Both the position numbers and the translations under genes were made by a program. Positions 18,252-27,200 of a stretch of DNA of 49,510 bases are shown here, in pieces. Source of the DNA: Candidatus Melainabacteria bacterium (GTDB taxonomy: Bacteria > Cyanobacteriota > Vampirovibrionia > 2-02-FULL-35-15); contig JAHFBE010000004.1 of NCBI GenBank assembly GCA_023250205.1, positions 4,359 through 53,868 of the forward strand, in the 5' to 3' direction. The notes below the pieces were generated by a model. The model was not told the origin of the DNA. It saw only the letters and a program-made list of their open reading frames with translations, and made no database searches. Positions within the stretch are counted from its first letter, which is position 1. Every line of letters begins with the position of its first letter.

Positions 18252-18767
18252 ATGAACCTTGACCCAATATTCAATAAGCTGATCAATATCTTCTCTTCAG
18301 AAAAGGAAACTCCTGAATTGAATATAAATGATATTGAGCATATTTTAAAGAGAAAATTAACAGAAACTCCTGCTATTGAAAATATTGATGAAACACCTCA
18401 AAAATTAACTTATAAACTGGGTGATTTAAATAATGACGGAAAAGTTGATTTTGATGATGTTTTGATCCTGAAAGATGTTCTGGATGGTAAACGTAAGCTA
18501 ACTGAAGAAGAGCTTCTGCGTGCTGATTTGAATCAGGATGGTGAAATAGATTATAAAGATTTAAACATGCTCATTGATACTGTGATTGAGTCAAAAAGAG
18601 CCGAGGATCGGGTAATGGGATTACAGGGAAGGTATGATGAACTGCAAACACACCATGAAGATGGAACGTCTGCTTCACCTATGGAGTTAATGAAAATAAA
18701 TACAGTAAAGGCAGAGCTTGAGCAGGCAATAGCAGACTTTATTTTAAAAAGCCATAAACAGGATTAG
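18252..18767 (+). CDS. Small dockerin-like protein, 171 aa
   Basis: One dockerin type I-like module occupies about residues 56-115. It has two full calcium loops, GDLNNDGKVDFDD and ADLNQDGEIDYKD, each followed by a helix. The N-terminal 50 residues and the C-terminal 50 are helical and hydrophilic, and no signal peptide is seen. A TATAAA lies seven bases before the ATG, while a purine-rich AAGGAAG is about 30 bases away, so this may be another leaderless gene. A terminator upstream separates it from the 1068-residue gene. It probably belongs functionally with the multi-dockerin gene; no cohesin gene is seen. Confidence 0.8.
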   Translation: MNLDPIFNKLINIFSSEKETPELNINDIEHILKRKLTETPAIENIDETPQKLTYKLGDLNNDGKVDFDDVLILKDVLDGKRKLTEEELLRADLNQDGEIDYKDLNMLIDTVIESKRAEDRVMGLQGRYDELQTHHEDGTSASPMELMKINTVKAELEQAIADFILKSHKQD

Positions 18768-18773
18768 GTAATC

Positions 18774-19133
18774 CTATCCCAAAAAACTTCTTATTAGTTT
18801 CTTGACATCATGAATTACTGTTGATCTGTTTATCGAATATTCTGCGATGCACTGATAGGCTCTTCCTAAATGATCCAACTCTCTTGGAGCATGTACATTT
18901 TTAAATTGTGGTTCTTTATCTCTTAAAAAAATCAATCCTTCTTTTAGTCCAAATTCATTTGGTTCATTAGCGATAACTCCTATTTGAATCTCTTTGTCTT
19001 TAAGGTAAGGAGCCTCTTGTGATACTGGATGATCTTCAATACTAAAATCATCTTCTAAGCCTTTAAGCGCTTCTCCTATTTGCCTTACTAATGGAAGAGT
19101 TTGACTTTTGTGATAAACAAGTACTTTAATCAT
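18774..19133 (-). CDS. Hypothetical protein, 119 aa
   Basis: The protein starts with a beta-strand-like MIKVLVYHKSQTLPLVRQIG and continues with alternating strands and helices, which resembles a small flavodoxin- or receiver-like fold, but no phosphate-binding or phospho-acceptor motif is convincing. There is no signal or membrane segment. Its stop lies six bases from the stop of the convergent dockerin gene. A palindromic repeat fragment lies directly upstream. Family not recognised. Confidence 0.65.
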   Translation of the reverse strand: MIKVLVYHKSQTLPLVRQIGEALKGLEDDFSIEDHPVSQEAPYLKDKEIQIGVIANEPNEFGLKEGLIFLRDKEPQFKNVHAPRELDHLGRAYQCIAEYSINRSTVIHDVKKLIRSFLG

Positions 19134-19163
19134 GGTTTGTATTCTATCACTTACAAATATTAC

Positions 19164-19248
19164 ACGTCATTGCAAGCTGAATACCCGCTAAAGGATGGGT
19201 CCGTTTGCCTGCGGGCGCCTAGGCGGAAAACTAGATGTGGCAATCTAA
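19164..19248. repeat. Palindromic interspersed repeat, degenerate copy 2
   Basis: The left end reads ACGTCATTGCAAGC and an internal GTGGCAATCTAACGTTA matches copy 1. The right inverted end is missing. An internal GC-rich inverted stretch (GCCTGCGGGCGCCTAGGCGG) differs from copy 1. It lies between divergently transcribed genes. Confidence 0.7.
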
Positions 19249-19317
19249 CGTTATACATCAGGGTTAAATCACATTTTTGAGAGATTGATAGAGTCTACTT
19301 TCTAAGAAGAGAATCAT

Positions 19318-19380
19318 ATGGTTATACATATACCAAAACATTTACAAGCAAGATACAATTCTCCATTAGTCAAATTATGA
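19318..19380 (+). CDS. Candidate 20-aa leader peptide overlapping the next start
   Basis: ATG at 19318 opens a 20-codon frame (MVIHIPKHLQARYNSPLVKL). Its TGA overlaps the ATG of the 696-residue gene as ATGA. An AAGAGA lies about five bases before it, whereas the large gene has no Shine-Dalgarno of its own. The arrangement is typical of translational coupling. The frame is too short to prove by sequence alone. Confidence 0.45.
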   Translation: MVIHIPKHLQARYNSPLVKL

Positions 19381-21467
19381 ATATTGTTAGCTCTATTTCT
19401 TCTGGATTAAGAACAGCTGTTGTTTTTACTGCTGGAGTTATTGCTTCAGCAAATAACGATGGCCTAGTTGCTCAACCCCCACCAAAGGATCTGCCTCCAC
19501 CATCATCGATAAGTAAACCATATGTTCCAGGATCTATATTATTAGCACAAGCTGATAAAGCAGAAAAAAAAGAAGAGGTAAATAAACCAGCTTCTGGAAT
19601 TCAATTAATCACTAAAAGGCATATTGATCTTATAAAGAAAACTCCAGATTCTATTTTTGCTTATGAAATTTTGAAAAGTCCTATAATTTCAATCTCAGAT
19701 GAGGTTGAAAAGTTTGCAAGGGATAATAAAAACTCTTTTGCTGCAATGGCAATTGCAATGCGTCTTCCGAAAGATAGGATTACAAAAGAAGATATTGAGG
19801 CTTCCAGAAAAGAGCCTGGCACAAAATTTTATTTTGGATTAAATCAAAATCCAAACAGACCCTTTGAAAAAGAAGATTTTGAAAAATTAAAAACTTCAAA
19901 CGAATATCATTTTTCTATAATTGCCAGAGGTCATATGACTGATGAAGTTAGAAAGTTGATTACTGATGAAATTAATCTGAGTAAATGGTATGTCTACTAT
20001 GGTGTACAAAATCCTGATTTTATAGATTCTCAAAAATCTCAGGAATTACTTCGTGATATGGCATTAAAATGTCCTGGTAGCTGGGCTGCAGAAGGTGCAC
20101 CGGTAAACCCAAGATTTAATCCTACAGATCAAATAATTCTAAATTCTTTAAAACAACCTACTACCCTTGGTGCACGGACTCTTTTAAAAAGTAAAAATTT
20201 AAAAATTACGCCAATGGCTTTAGCTTTTGCAAATGTGGATAGTAATGTTAAAAGTAATTTAGGCAAGCATGTCTCATATTATGGTGAGCTTTACCCCTAT
20301 AACTCATCAGCAGTAAAAGATGTTGATAAAGATGCTGCTCAGGAATTTTATACCAGTACCTATGCAAAGATCGTGATGTCAAACTCTGCTACCAGAGTAA
20401 CTAAAGATCAAATAGATTTTGCTCTTAAAGATACAGATCATGCAAATAGTGCTTATGCAGTAGGTACCTTCTCAAATCCAAGCACTGAAATTACAAATGA
20501 TCACCTTGAGTGGGTAGTAAGCAGTAAAGAAAATGCAAACACTTATGCTGCATATGAAATAAGTAGAAGGCTTACATGGCAGCAATTTAATACTGTACTT
20601 AAAAGAGGTACTTTTAGAAATATTATGAAAGGACCTTTCTGTGATACTTTGGCTGGTAAGGGTGCCGGGGAAAATTATTCCTTTGCTTCTTTAACAGGAC
20701 AGGGATTTAACATATTTGGTTCAGACGACAGAAAATTTATAAGAGAAATAAGATTTAGTCAGGGGGCTTATGGTTCTGTGTCAAGTATTGCTTTTATTCC
20801 TGATGAGGATGATAAAAAAGAAGCAAAAGGAGAGTTTGCACCGCCAGCATATTCTTTTAATATGGGAAGGAATGTGACATGGGGAAAGATTTCAGATGCT
20901 GAGCAGGATTATATGATTAGTAATCCTACAAAGTCTTTGTCGCTGGGTCTGGCTGGAAATATAAATCTGGAGAGAAATGAAAAGCTATCTACATTTGTTC
21001 AGAAACTAACAAAGACTTCTCCGAAGTCACAGATTTTATATGAAATTACGGTTAATCCAAAATGGGTTTCTGGACTTGAAGCAAAGCAAAGAGATGAAGA
21101 AACAAAATCTATGCTTGAAAACCCGGATAGTAAAACTGCAGAAGGATATTTTGAGAATTCAGAAGTTTTTATAGGTGAAGATATTAAAAAAGTTCTAAGA
21201 GAAAATCCAAATTCACGAGGTGCGCTTGGAGCAGCAAAAAATTCCTTTGGTTTTATAGTAGGACTAAAAGATATAGAATTTGCACTTAGTGAAAAGGGAC
21301 AAAAGACACTTTTTGGTTCTACTATTCTTTCCAGATGGGATTTCCCCGGTGAAAGGCTTATTGAAGAAGCCCGAAAGACTAATAGTGGACATTTAAGACT
21401 TGCAATTCTTTTCCACCCTGCTTTTCAGATTAACCTGGCAGATACAGAATTTAAGCTAGGGCGATAA
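19377..21467 (+). CDS. Exported repeat protein, 696 aa, unknown function
   Basis: The N-terminus (MNIVSSISSGLRTAVVFTAGVIASA) resembles a signal peptide and is followed by a Pro-rich linker (QPPPKDLPPPSS). The remainder is built from degenerate helical units of roughly 30-40 residues. They contain phrases such as TPDSIFAYEILKSP, NKNSFAAMAIAMRLP and NPNSRGALGAAKNSF, resembling leucine-rich-variant or HEAT-like solenoids. A lone central segment with KGPFCDTLAGKGAGENYSFAS breaks the pattern. No catalytic motif is visible. The start overlaps the stop of a possible 20-codon leader. Likely periplasmic or surface scaffold; family not recognised. Confidence 0.75.
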   Translation: MNIVSSISSGLRTAVVFTAGVIASANNDGLVAQPPPKDLPPPSSISKPYVPGSILLAQADKAEKKEEVNKPASGIQLITKRHIDLIKKTPDSIFAYEILKSPIISISDEVEKFARDNKNSFAAMAIAMRLPKDRITKEDIEASRKEPGTKFYFGLNQNPNRPFEKEDFEKLKTSNEYHFSIIARGHMTDEVRKLITDEINLSKWYVYYGVQNPDFIDSQKSQELLRDMALKCPGSWAAEGAPVNPRFNPTDQIILNSLKQPTTLGARTLLKSKNLKITPMALAFANVDSNVKSNLGKHVSYYGELYPYNSSAVKDVDKDAAQEFYTSTYAKIVMSNSATRVTKDQIDFALKDTDHANSAYAVGTFSNPSTEITNDHLEWVVSSKENANTYAAYEISRRLTWQQFNTVLKRGTFRNIMKGPFCDTLAGKGAGENYSFASLTGQGFNIFGSDDRKFIREIRFSQGAYGSVSSIAFIPDEDDKKEAKGEFAPPAYSFNMGRNVTWGKISDAEQDYMISNPTKSLSLGLAGNINLERNEKLSTFVQKLTKTSPKSQILYEITVNPKWVSGLEAKQRDEETKSMLENPDSKTAEGYFENSEVFIGEDIKKVLRENPNSRGALGAAKNSFGFIVGLKDIEFALSEKGQKTLFGSTILSRWDFPGERLIEEARKTNSGHLRLAILFHPAFQINLADTEFKLGR

Positions 21468-21474
21468 TTTGTAA

Positions 21475-21533
21475 CATGTCATTGCGAGCCGAATAAAATG
21501 AGGTGTGGCAATCTCCTAACGCTACATGTCAAT
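21475..21533. repeat. Palindromic interspersed repeat, partial copy 3
   Basis: CATGTCATTGCGAGCC followed by GTGGCAATCTCCTAACG matches one side of the family. It begins just after the stop of the 696-residue gene and could help end its transcript. Confidence 0.65.
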
Positions 21534-21567
21534 GTGGATAAATAATAGATAACATTGAGAAAACTAA

Positions 21568-21921
21568 TTAGCTCTTGTTGGGTTCAGGCTTATCTTTGCA
21601 CATTTCTACGGTAGCAAGTTTGTTCTTTTTAATAGCTCTGCTTGCGCTTGTAGGAGCATCCCAGAGTATGGAGATAGGCCATAGAAGTAAATCTAACACT
21701 CCTAATCCAATCTGACCGGTATAAAAAGATCCTCCACCGGGAAGAAATGCAAAGGCTGCAGCGGCAGCTGGATCTTTGATTTTTATTTCTGGGCATCCAG
21801 CTTCTTTTGCTTTCATAAAATCTACATCTAGCTTGTCATCAAGATCATAAGCAAATGATCCACCAATACTTGAAATTAAAATCGATAGTGAAACTAAAAA
21901 ACATAATATTATTCGTAGCAT
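21568..21921 (-). CDS. Secreted/membrane protein with TM2-like hairpin, 117 aa
   Basis: The track starts at a TTG (21933), but that codon lies inside the Shine-Dalgarno TTGGAGGTAATA. The ATG at 21921 is the proper start. Residues 1-25 form a signal peptide ending in GGSFA before YDLDD. The C-terminal half contains two short hydrophobic stretches, AAAAAFAFLPGGGSFYTGQI and GLGVLDLLLWPISILWDA, with the Gly-x-Phe-Tyr turn seen in TM2-type domains. Likely a small inner-membrane or envelope protein of unknown role. It is monocistronic by position and flanked on both sides by palindromic repeats. Confidence 0.75.
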   Translation of the reverse strand: MLRIILCFLVSLSILISSIGGSFAYDLDDKLDVDFMKAKEAGCPEIKIKDPAAAAAFAFLPGGGSFYTGQIGLGVLDLLLWPISILWDAPTSASRAIKKNKLATVEMCKDKPEPNKS

Positions 21922-21979
21922 TATTACCTCCAAGGTTGGGTTTATTATAGTTTAAATTAATAGGGCTGTAAACGTAACA

Positions 21980-22077
21980 CGTCATTGCGAGGAGCGTTAG
22001 CGACGAAGCAATCCCGAGCAATTTATGTAAACATAGATCTGGATTGCCACGCCTCGCTTTGCTCGGCTCTCAATGAC
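21980..22077. repeat. Palindromic interspersed repeat, complete copy 4
   Basis: GTCATTGCGAGGAGCG at the left and CTCAATGAC at the right form the outer inverted ends, with GAAGCAATCC and GGATTGCC as the inner pair. It ends three bases beyond the stop of the 499-residue minus-strand gene and may serve as its 3' structure. Confidence 0.8.
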
Positions 22078-22080
22078 ATT

Positions 22081-23580
22081 TTAATAAAACTCCGGATTCT
22101 CTAGTCTAAATTGTTTCCCGATTAAATGTCTTCTATGAGAGAAAAATCTATTTGAGACACCACCAGAAACATCTTCTGCAATTGCTTTCACTCTTTGCAT
22201 AAATCCATCTTCAAAGTTAAACATTCTAAATGCTGTATTTAAGATACTAAGCGGTAAAGCTGTAAATCCAAAATATGAAAGATTTCTTTTTTCTTTATTA
22301 AACTCTCTCAGGTTATCAATCTCAGCTTTTTGGAATCTTTCAGTACTTTCTGTAGCTCTCAATGCTTCATCCAGTTCTTTTGTCTCGTTATACATAGGCA
22401 TTATTATTTTCGGTAAATAAATCATTTGTTGTGAGACAAAGGCAGATGCACTTAAGGTATCAAGTAGTTTACTGTTTATATGAAATACTTTTAAAATCGT
22501 ACTACTGATATTCCCAATAGCTACAGAGAAAACACCATACATTCCAAGAACAGGAGAAATAGTCTCGGCAAGTTTCTTAGAAGAACTTTTCTGAGTCACA
22601 ATATCAGAGCTAAATGTATTTTTTATGTTTTTAAATGACTGTTTTAAAAACTTAGAAAAGATTTGATCTTTCTTTTTAGTTAATCCTGCATTTTTATAAT
22701 GCCTTTCCATAAAATAAGAAAAAGAGATGTTATCTCTTTCTTTAATCGCTTTTATTTCTTCTTTGCTTTTCTTATTCCCAAATAGTGAAAGTGGTTTATT
22801 CCATAGATAAGATAAAAAGTCAGTAAAAAACTGTTGGTTTATATGTGCTCCCATTCTACTTCTCCACCAGAGAGATGTAGGAAGTGAGAGGAGTTTTTTA
22901 GCAGGATCAGAGACACTATGCGGTAAGACTTCCAGTACTGCATAAGCCCATGAATTAATCTTAGTTTCAGTGAAGACAGAAGCTTCAGAGAGCTTACCAG
23001 CTACTTTATTTCCATAGACACTAGCCTGATACTGATTCATAGCAGCGTCATCATCATGCCTGCCGTAAATAGAATACTGAGTAAAGCTTCTAATTCCCTT
23101 TGTAATTCCATAAGCCAAATCAACAATCTTCTTTACAAACCATGGAGTAGACTCACTATCCAAAAGCTCTTTTACTATTCCTATAAAAATATTTGCACTG
23201 GTAGCCTGGGAGCCGGTGAGACCAAATCGTTCGTTGTCGTGGGCAGATTCTTTGGCACGATATGCGTTTTCTTTAGAGTATTCAACAACGGTACGAGCTT
23301 CTTGAAGAGTAAATCCATGAGCATATAATATTTTGTAACACTTCAAAATATGTTCAGGTTTTTTTACAAGATCATTAATCCACAACTTATTAAAGACTGT
23401 TTTTTGTTTTTCAGTTGGATTATCAAAGAAATCATTTGCTTGAAAAAGATCTGTTATTCCTTTTGTTCCTGGAGGAGTAAGACTTTCCAAATTTCTTTTT
23501 GTCATTGGTTGTTTTTCTTTACTCAAGCAATCATAAAGAGATTTACTAAATGAATTAGTTTTTGATATTGCTGAAACCAT
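22081..23580 (-). CDS. Hypothetical protein with hydrophobic C-terminal helices, 499 aa
   Basis: I do not recognise a family. The first 200 residues are soluble and helical. Later stretches such as LAETISPVLGMYGVFSVAIGN and LLDTLSASAFVSQQMIYLPK are amphipathic or moderately hydrophobic and could contact a membrane. The C-terminus is basic (FFSHRRHLIGKQ). No signal peptide and no enzyme motif is visible. It starts at an ATG with no clear Shine-Dalgarno and is divergent from the 66-residue gene across 185 bases. The stop is immediately followed by a complete palindromic repeat. Confidence 0.7.
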   Translation of the reverse strand: MVSAISKTNSFSKSLYDCLSKEKQPMTKRNLESLTPPGTKGITDLFQANDFFDNPTEKQKTVFNKLWINDLVKKPEHILKCYKILYAHGFTLQEARTVVEYSKENAYRAKESAHDNERFGLTGSQATSANIFIGIVKELLDSESTPWFVKKIVDLAYGITKGIRSFTQYSIYGRHDDDAAMNQYQASVYGNKVAGKLSEASVFTETKINSWAYAVLEVLPHSVSDPAKKLLSLPTSLWWRSRMGAHINQQFFTDFLSYLWNKPLSLFGNKKSKEEIKAIKERDNISFSYFMERHYKNAGLTKKKDQIFSKFLKQSFKNIKNTFSSDIVTQKSSSKKLAETISPVLGMYGVFSVAIGNISSTILKVFHINSKLLDTLSASAFVSQQMIYLPKIIMPMYNETKELDEALRATESTERFQKAEIDNLREFNKEKRNLSYFGFTALPLSILNTAFRMFNFEDGFMQRVKAIAEDVSGGVSNRFFSHRRHLIGKQFRLENPEFY

Positions 23581-23765
23581 GTTAATAGGGATATTCCCAA
23601 AGGTTAATTTCAGACAAACTCAGGAAAAATCTCTGAAATAGTTAAGAAAACTGATGTTAAGACATAAAGTAATGTTAAGAATCAGAGGTAAACTCTGTAT
23701 TGCAATTAAGAAATAGAGTTAAATTCTTTAAGTTAGTTTATTTGCAGAGAATTGAGGATTAAATA

Positions 23766-23966
23766 ATGAGTAGTTTATCAGTGAATATGAACCCCTTTAG
23801 AGCACTTGATGCTCAGCTTAGTAAGCTAAAAGCCATGAGTGAGCAAGAACTAGATCAGCTCTTGGAACAAGTAGACATTAATTCAGAACCAGAGAATAAC
23901 CTCCCACCAAATGCATTTAGAGAATTAATGCCACCATCGCAAACTTTTGGCGAAGGTGATGGTTAG
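23766..23966 (+). CDS. Small acidic hypothetical protein, 66 aa
   Basis: The ATG is preceded by TTGAGGA at a good distance, supporting real translation. The protein has a helical middle (MSEQELDQLLEQVD) and a Pro/Asn-rich tail. It has no signal peptide. Family not recognised. Its stop faces the stop of the 95-residue minus-strand gene. Confidence 0.6.
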   Translation: MSSLSVNMNPFRALDAQLSKLKAMSEQELDQLLEQVDINSEPENNLPPNAFRELMPPSQTFGEGDG

Positions 23967-23993
23967 AGTTTAAATTTTTTATTATTACTCTAA
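23963..23993. terminator. Possible bidirectional hairpin between convergent genes
   Basis: TTAGAGT and ACTCTAA are inverted arms around a 17-base AT-rich loop and overlap both stop codons. The loop is long and the T-run lies inside it, so this is a weak call. Confidence 0.3.
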
Positions 23994-24272
23994 TATTTCT
24001 TCAATAAGATAAGCGATATTGCCAAATTCAGTTTTGTCTAAACGTCCAATAAGCTTAACCACTTCTCCAACCCTATTTTTGAGTCGGTCAAAAATACTTG
24101 CTTTAGCAACTGCTTCTAATGTATCAGACTCATCTTCTAAAAGAATTGATTGTCCGCATAATTGCTTTTCTGGTACAAATTTTAGATTAACTGTTAACTC
24201 AAGATTTCTTATTAACGTTGAATCAATAGGTGTTTCTTTATATTTATATTTTATTTCTTTTATATTTATCAT
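23985..24272 (-). CDS. Hypothetical protein, 95 aa, last gene of the surface operon
   Basis: The ATG lies three bases after the stop of the 3538-residue gene, so translation is probably coupled. The protein begins with charged beta-like strands (NIKEIKYKYKETPID) and ends in a helical acidic segment. No signal peptide or known motif. It could be a small partner of the giant protein, but it lacks an export signal. Family not recognised. Confidence 0.6.
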   Translation of the reverse strand: MINIKEIKYKYKETPIDSTLIRNLELTVNLKFVPEKQLCGQSILLEDESDTLEAVAKASIFDRLKNRVGEVVKLIGRLDKTEFGNIAYLIEEILE

Positions 24273-24275
24273 AGG

Positions 24276-27200
24276 TTACTGTCCCAATTTATCTATTAAT
24301 ATTGCACTAGAAGCTTCACCAGGATTATCAAAATTTAATTGAGAATTTGGAAGTACAAATTGTAGCGGAAAGGTTTCGTTGGTAATTAGGTTGGTATTGA
24401 AAGTGTTAACAACTAAATCAATAAAGGCTTCAGCTCGATCCGGCTCAAGTATTCCTTTGCTAGATGGTTTTCCAGCTTCAAAAGTCCCAGAAGCATAAAG
24501 TCTTAAAGCTTCTGCAATTTCTGATACTGAAACGTTTATATTTGGTTGTAATGATAGTCTTGTTAGATAGGCACCTGCTCCTGTTGGATTTAAAATAGTT
24601 TGAATATCACCTTCTGGGCTGTTAAGGATTGTTCTTGACTGTATTACTTTATCTACAGTTGTGAATCTCCCATACTTTCTAAAAACCCCACCCCAGAAAT
24701 TACCTATTGGTGAAGGAAGATTTAATAGAGTCTTTTGAGGAACATTTGCAGTCATGCTGAAAGTGTTTTGTTCATTGAATTGCAAATGGATATTATATTG
24801 TCCATTTTGTATACAGCCAGTAAATATTCCTGGTTGTAATGGTATATGTGAAAATGGTTCAATAACTTTTAAGTTTGTATTAAATAATTCATTTGTAGCT
24901 GAAATACTTACCATTGTATTTGTTCTCTTAATATCTAAATTATTTAAATCTTTCCCTATGAAAAATCTTCTATCTATTATACCTATTACATTTGTACATG
25001 TAGTATCTGTCGTATCTGATTTTAACTGTGCATGTGAAAGAGTGAAATAAAGAACTAGCCCAAGCAGTCCTATAGCTGCTATATCTGGAGCACTCAAGGT
25101 TCCAGCACCTATAGCTGCTGCATTTGCTAAGCCATTAAGTAGAACGGAATTTGAAAGCCCAGAAGCATTTACTTGTGGACTTATTGTTCCGATTGTTCTT
25201 AAAGTGTTTGCTGAATTAATAAGTGAAACTATATAAGGAAGGTTTGTCTTAGTTGAAGTTGAAATATATTCTAAGTAGTTTGTTGATGATATTCCACAAG
25301 TTAAAGTACTACCAGTAATCTGTGCTTTAAGATTTGATTCTCTATTATCATCTTTTAGTACACATCGTAATTGATCTATCGTGTAAAGAAGTTCATACGT
25401 GGCTTCCTGTGTCTCTAAATCATAGCCATTGTTATTGTCTTCACTTAAAAGTTTTAGATCTTTTAGAAGCCGTTTAAAATCTTTTAAAGATATTTTGTCA
25501 TTAGAAGAGAAACTTAATCCTTTAACACCAAGAATAGGATCATCCGATATTGTAGCCGTTCCATTAGTTACAAATGGAAGATTAATAGTATCAGTTTCAT
25601 TGCTTGATTCTGTAAAGAAAGAGCTTTCACCAATTTTTAGTTCACATACATCACTCTCTCCACCAGAAGTCAGAGTAAATATTACTTCTGTATAAATACT
25701 CCATGCTTGAGGAAGAGTGAATGAGATTATTCCACTTTGAGCCCAGTCAGTTTTATCTTTAAATTCTACGGGAAGTGGAATTGATTTATCGATAGTGCCA
25801 TCAGGTTTCTTTCCATTAATTGAGACATATGCTGACTTTGTAGATTTGAGAGCATAGTTAAAATCTATACTTTGACTGATACTTGCAGCATTTGGCTCCA
25901 GATTACAGAAAGTTATCTGCACAGAAGGGTCGAAAATTGGCACCGTTGATACTGTTTTGAATTGACCATTAAGAATATTGAAATTAAATTTATTTTTATT
26001 TAATTTATCCTGTACGAAGTTTAAGAAATCATCACTTCTGTTTAATGTAACTAGTGCCTCTGTAGTTTCAGGAGGTAGATTTTCTATTTTTTTAGTTTTT
26101 GATTGTTGTCCTTTTGGAATAAGAACTGATGTATTAAATTCCCCGAGATTTCCAAGAATCATGCCACTTTCATCTTTAGGCTCTACCACTAATTCCAGAG
26201 GGAATCTCTTTCCTTTTGGTCCGTAACTCGGAATATTGTTTTTAATTGTTAGATTTAAAACTTTTGTATTCGTTTTTGAATTTGTTTTTAAAGCACCTTT
26301 TACTACTGGCTTGTCTAAGAGAATTAATTCTTGTGGCTCAGCATATGACTCAGTCGGAAATGTAGAAACTGAAGGAGATAAAGTAGTAATTTCATTGTAG
26401 AGAAAAATCGGACCAATGGCACTTAGGTTTTCAAAAGCATCTTTAAAATTGTTTTCTGTACTGAGATTGAAGTTTAAATTATATTCAAAGCTTACAGTGT
26501 CTTCATTCAGACTACTTGCCATAATTCCTTTAATGACTGAATCATTGTTATTACTAGAGGTAACGATTCTTATAACGTCATCAGAACCAAACCTAATTCC
26601 ATACTTTGCAAGATTTTTAATTTTATCTGTGCTTAATGCCTGTAAGTCAACAGGAAGTTTAGCCTTATCTAAGATAGATTTAATTAAAGTTTTTGAAGAT
26701 TGGATAACAGTGTATTCTTCCGGCTGAATAATCTCTACAGCAACTTCAGGATTTGACTTAATATCTTTGAAATTGGCAAGGTATGAAGACCAGCTATCAG
26801 TTAGATTCCCTGAATCAGGAGAAAAACTTATAGGAAGAGTAAGTGTATATGAAGAAGAATCTTTTGTTAGTTCTTTAGGTGTGTAACTAAAAGAACAATT
26901 TGCTGCTAGTTCTCTTGTGGGGGATAAAATATTTGGCTGATAATTACAGCTAACAGTTACATTATCTCTTTCTCCTGTAGGAGTTTGAATATATGCCTGC
27001 CCTAAACGTGGAAGATGGTCTTGATCTTTTATCGGAATAGAATCGTATAAGTTTAAATTAAATGTAATATTATTTAATTTATTCCAAAGTAAGTTCTGAG
27101 GTTTTAAAGCAGATATTTTCGCATTATAATCCCTTGTAATGTTAATAATGAAATTGTTCGTGAGCTGAGTTGAATAGTTTTCTAAAGTTGTACCAAAGTG

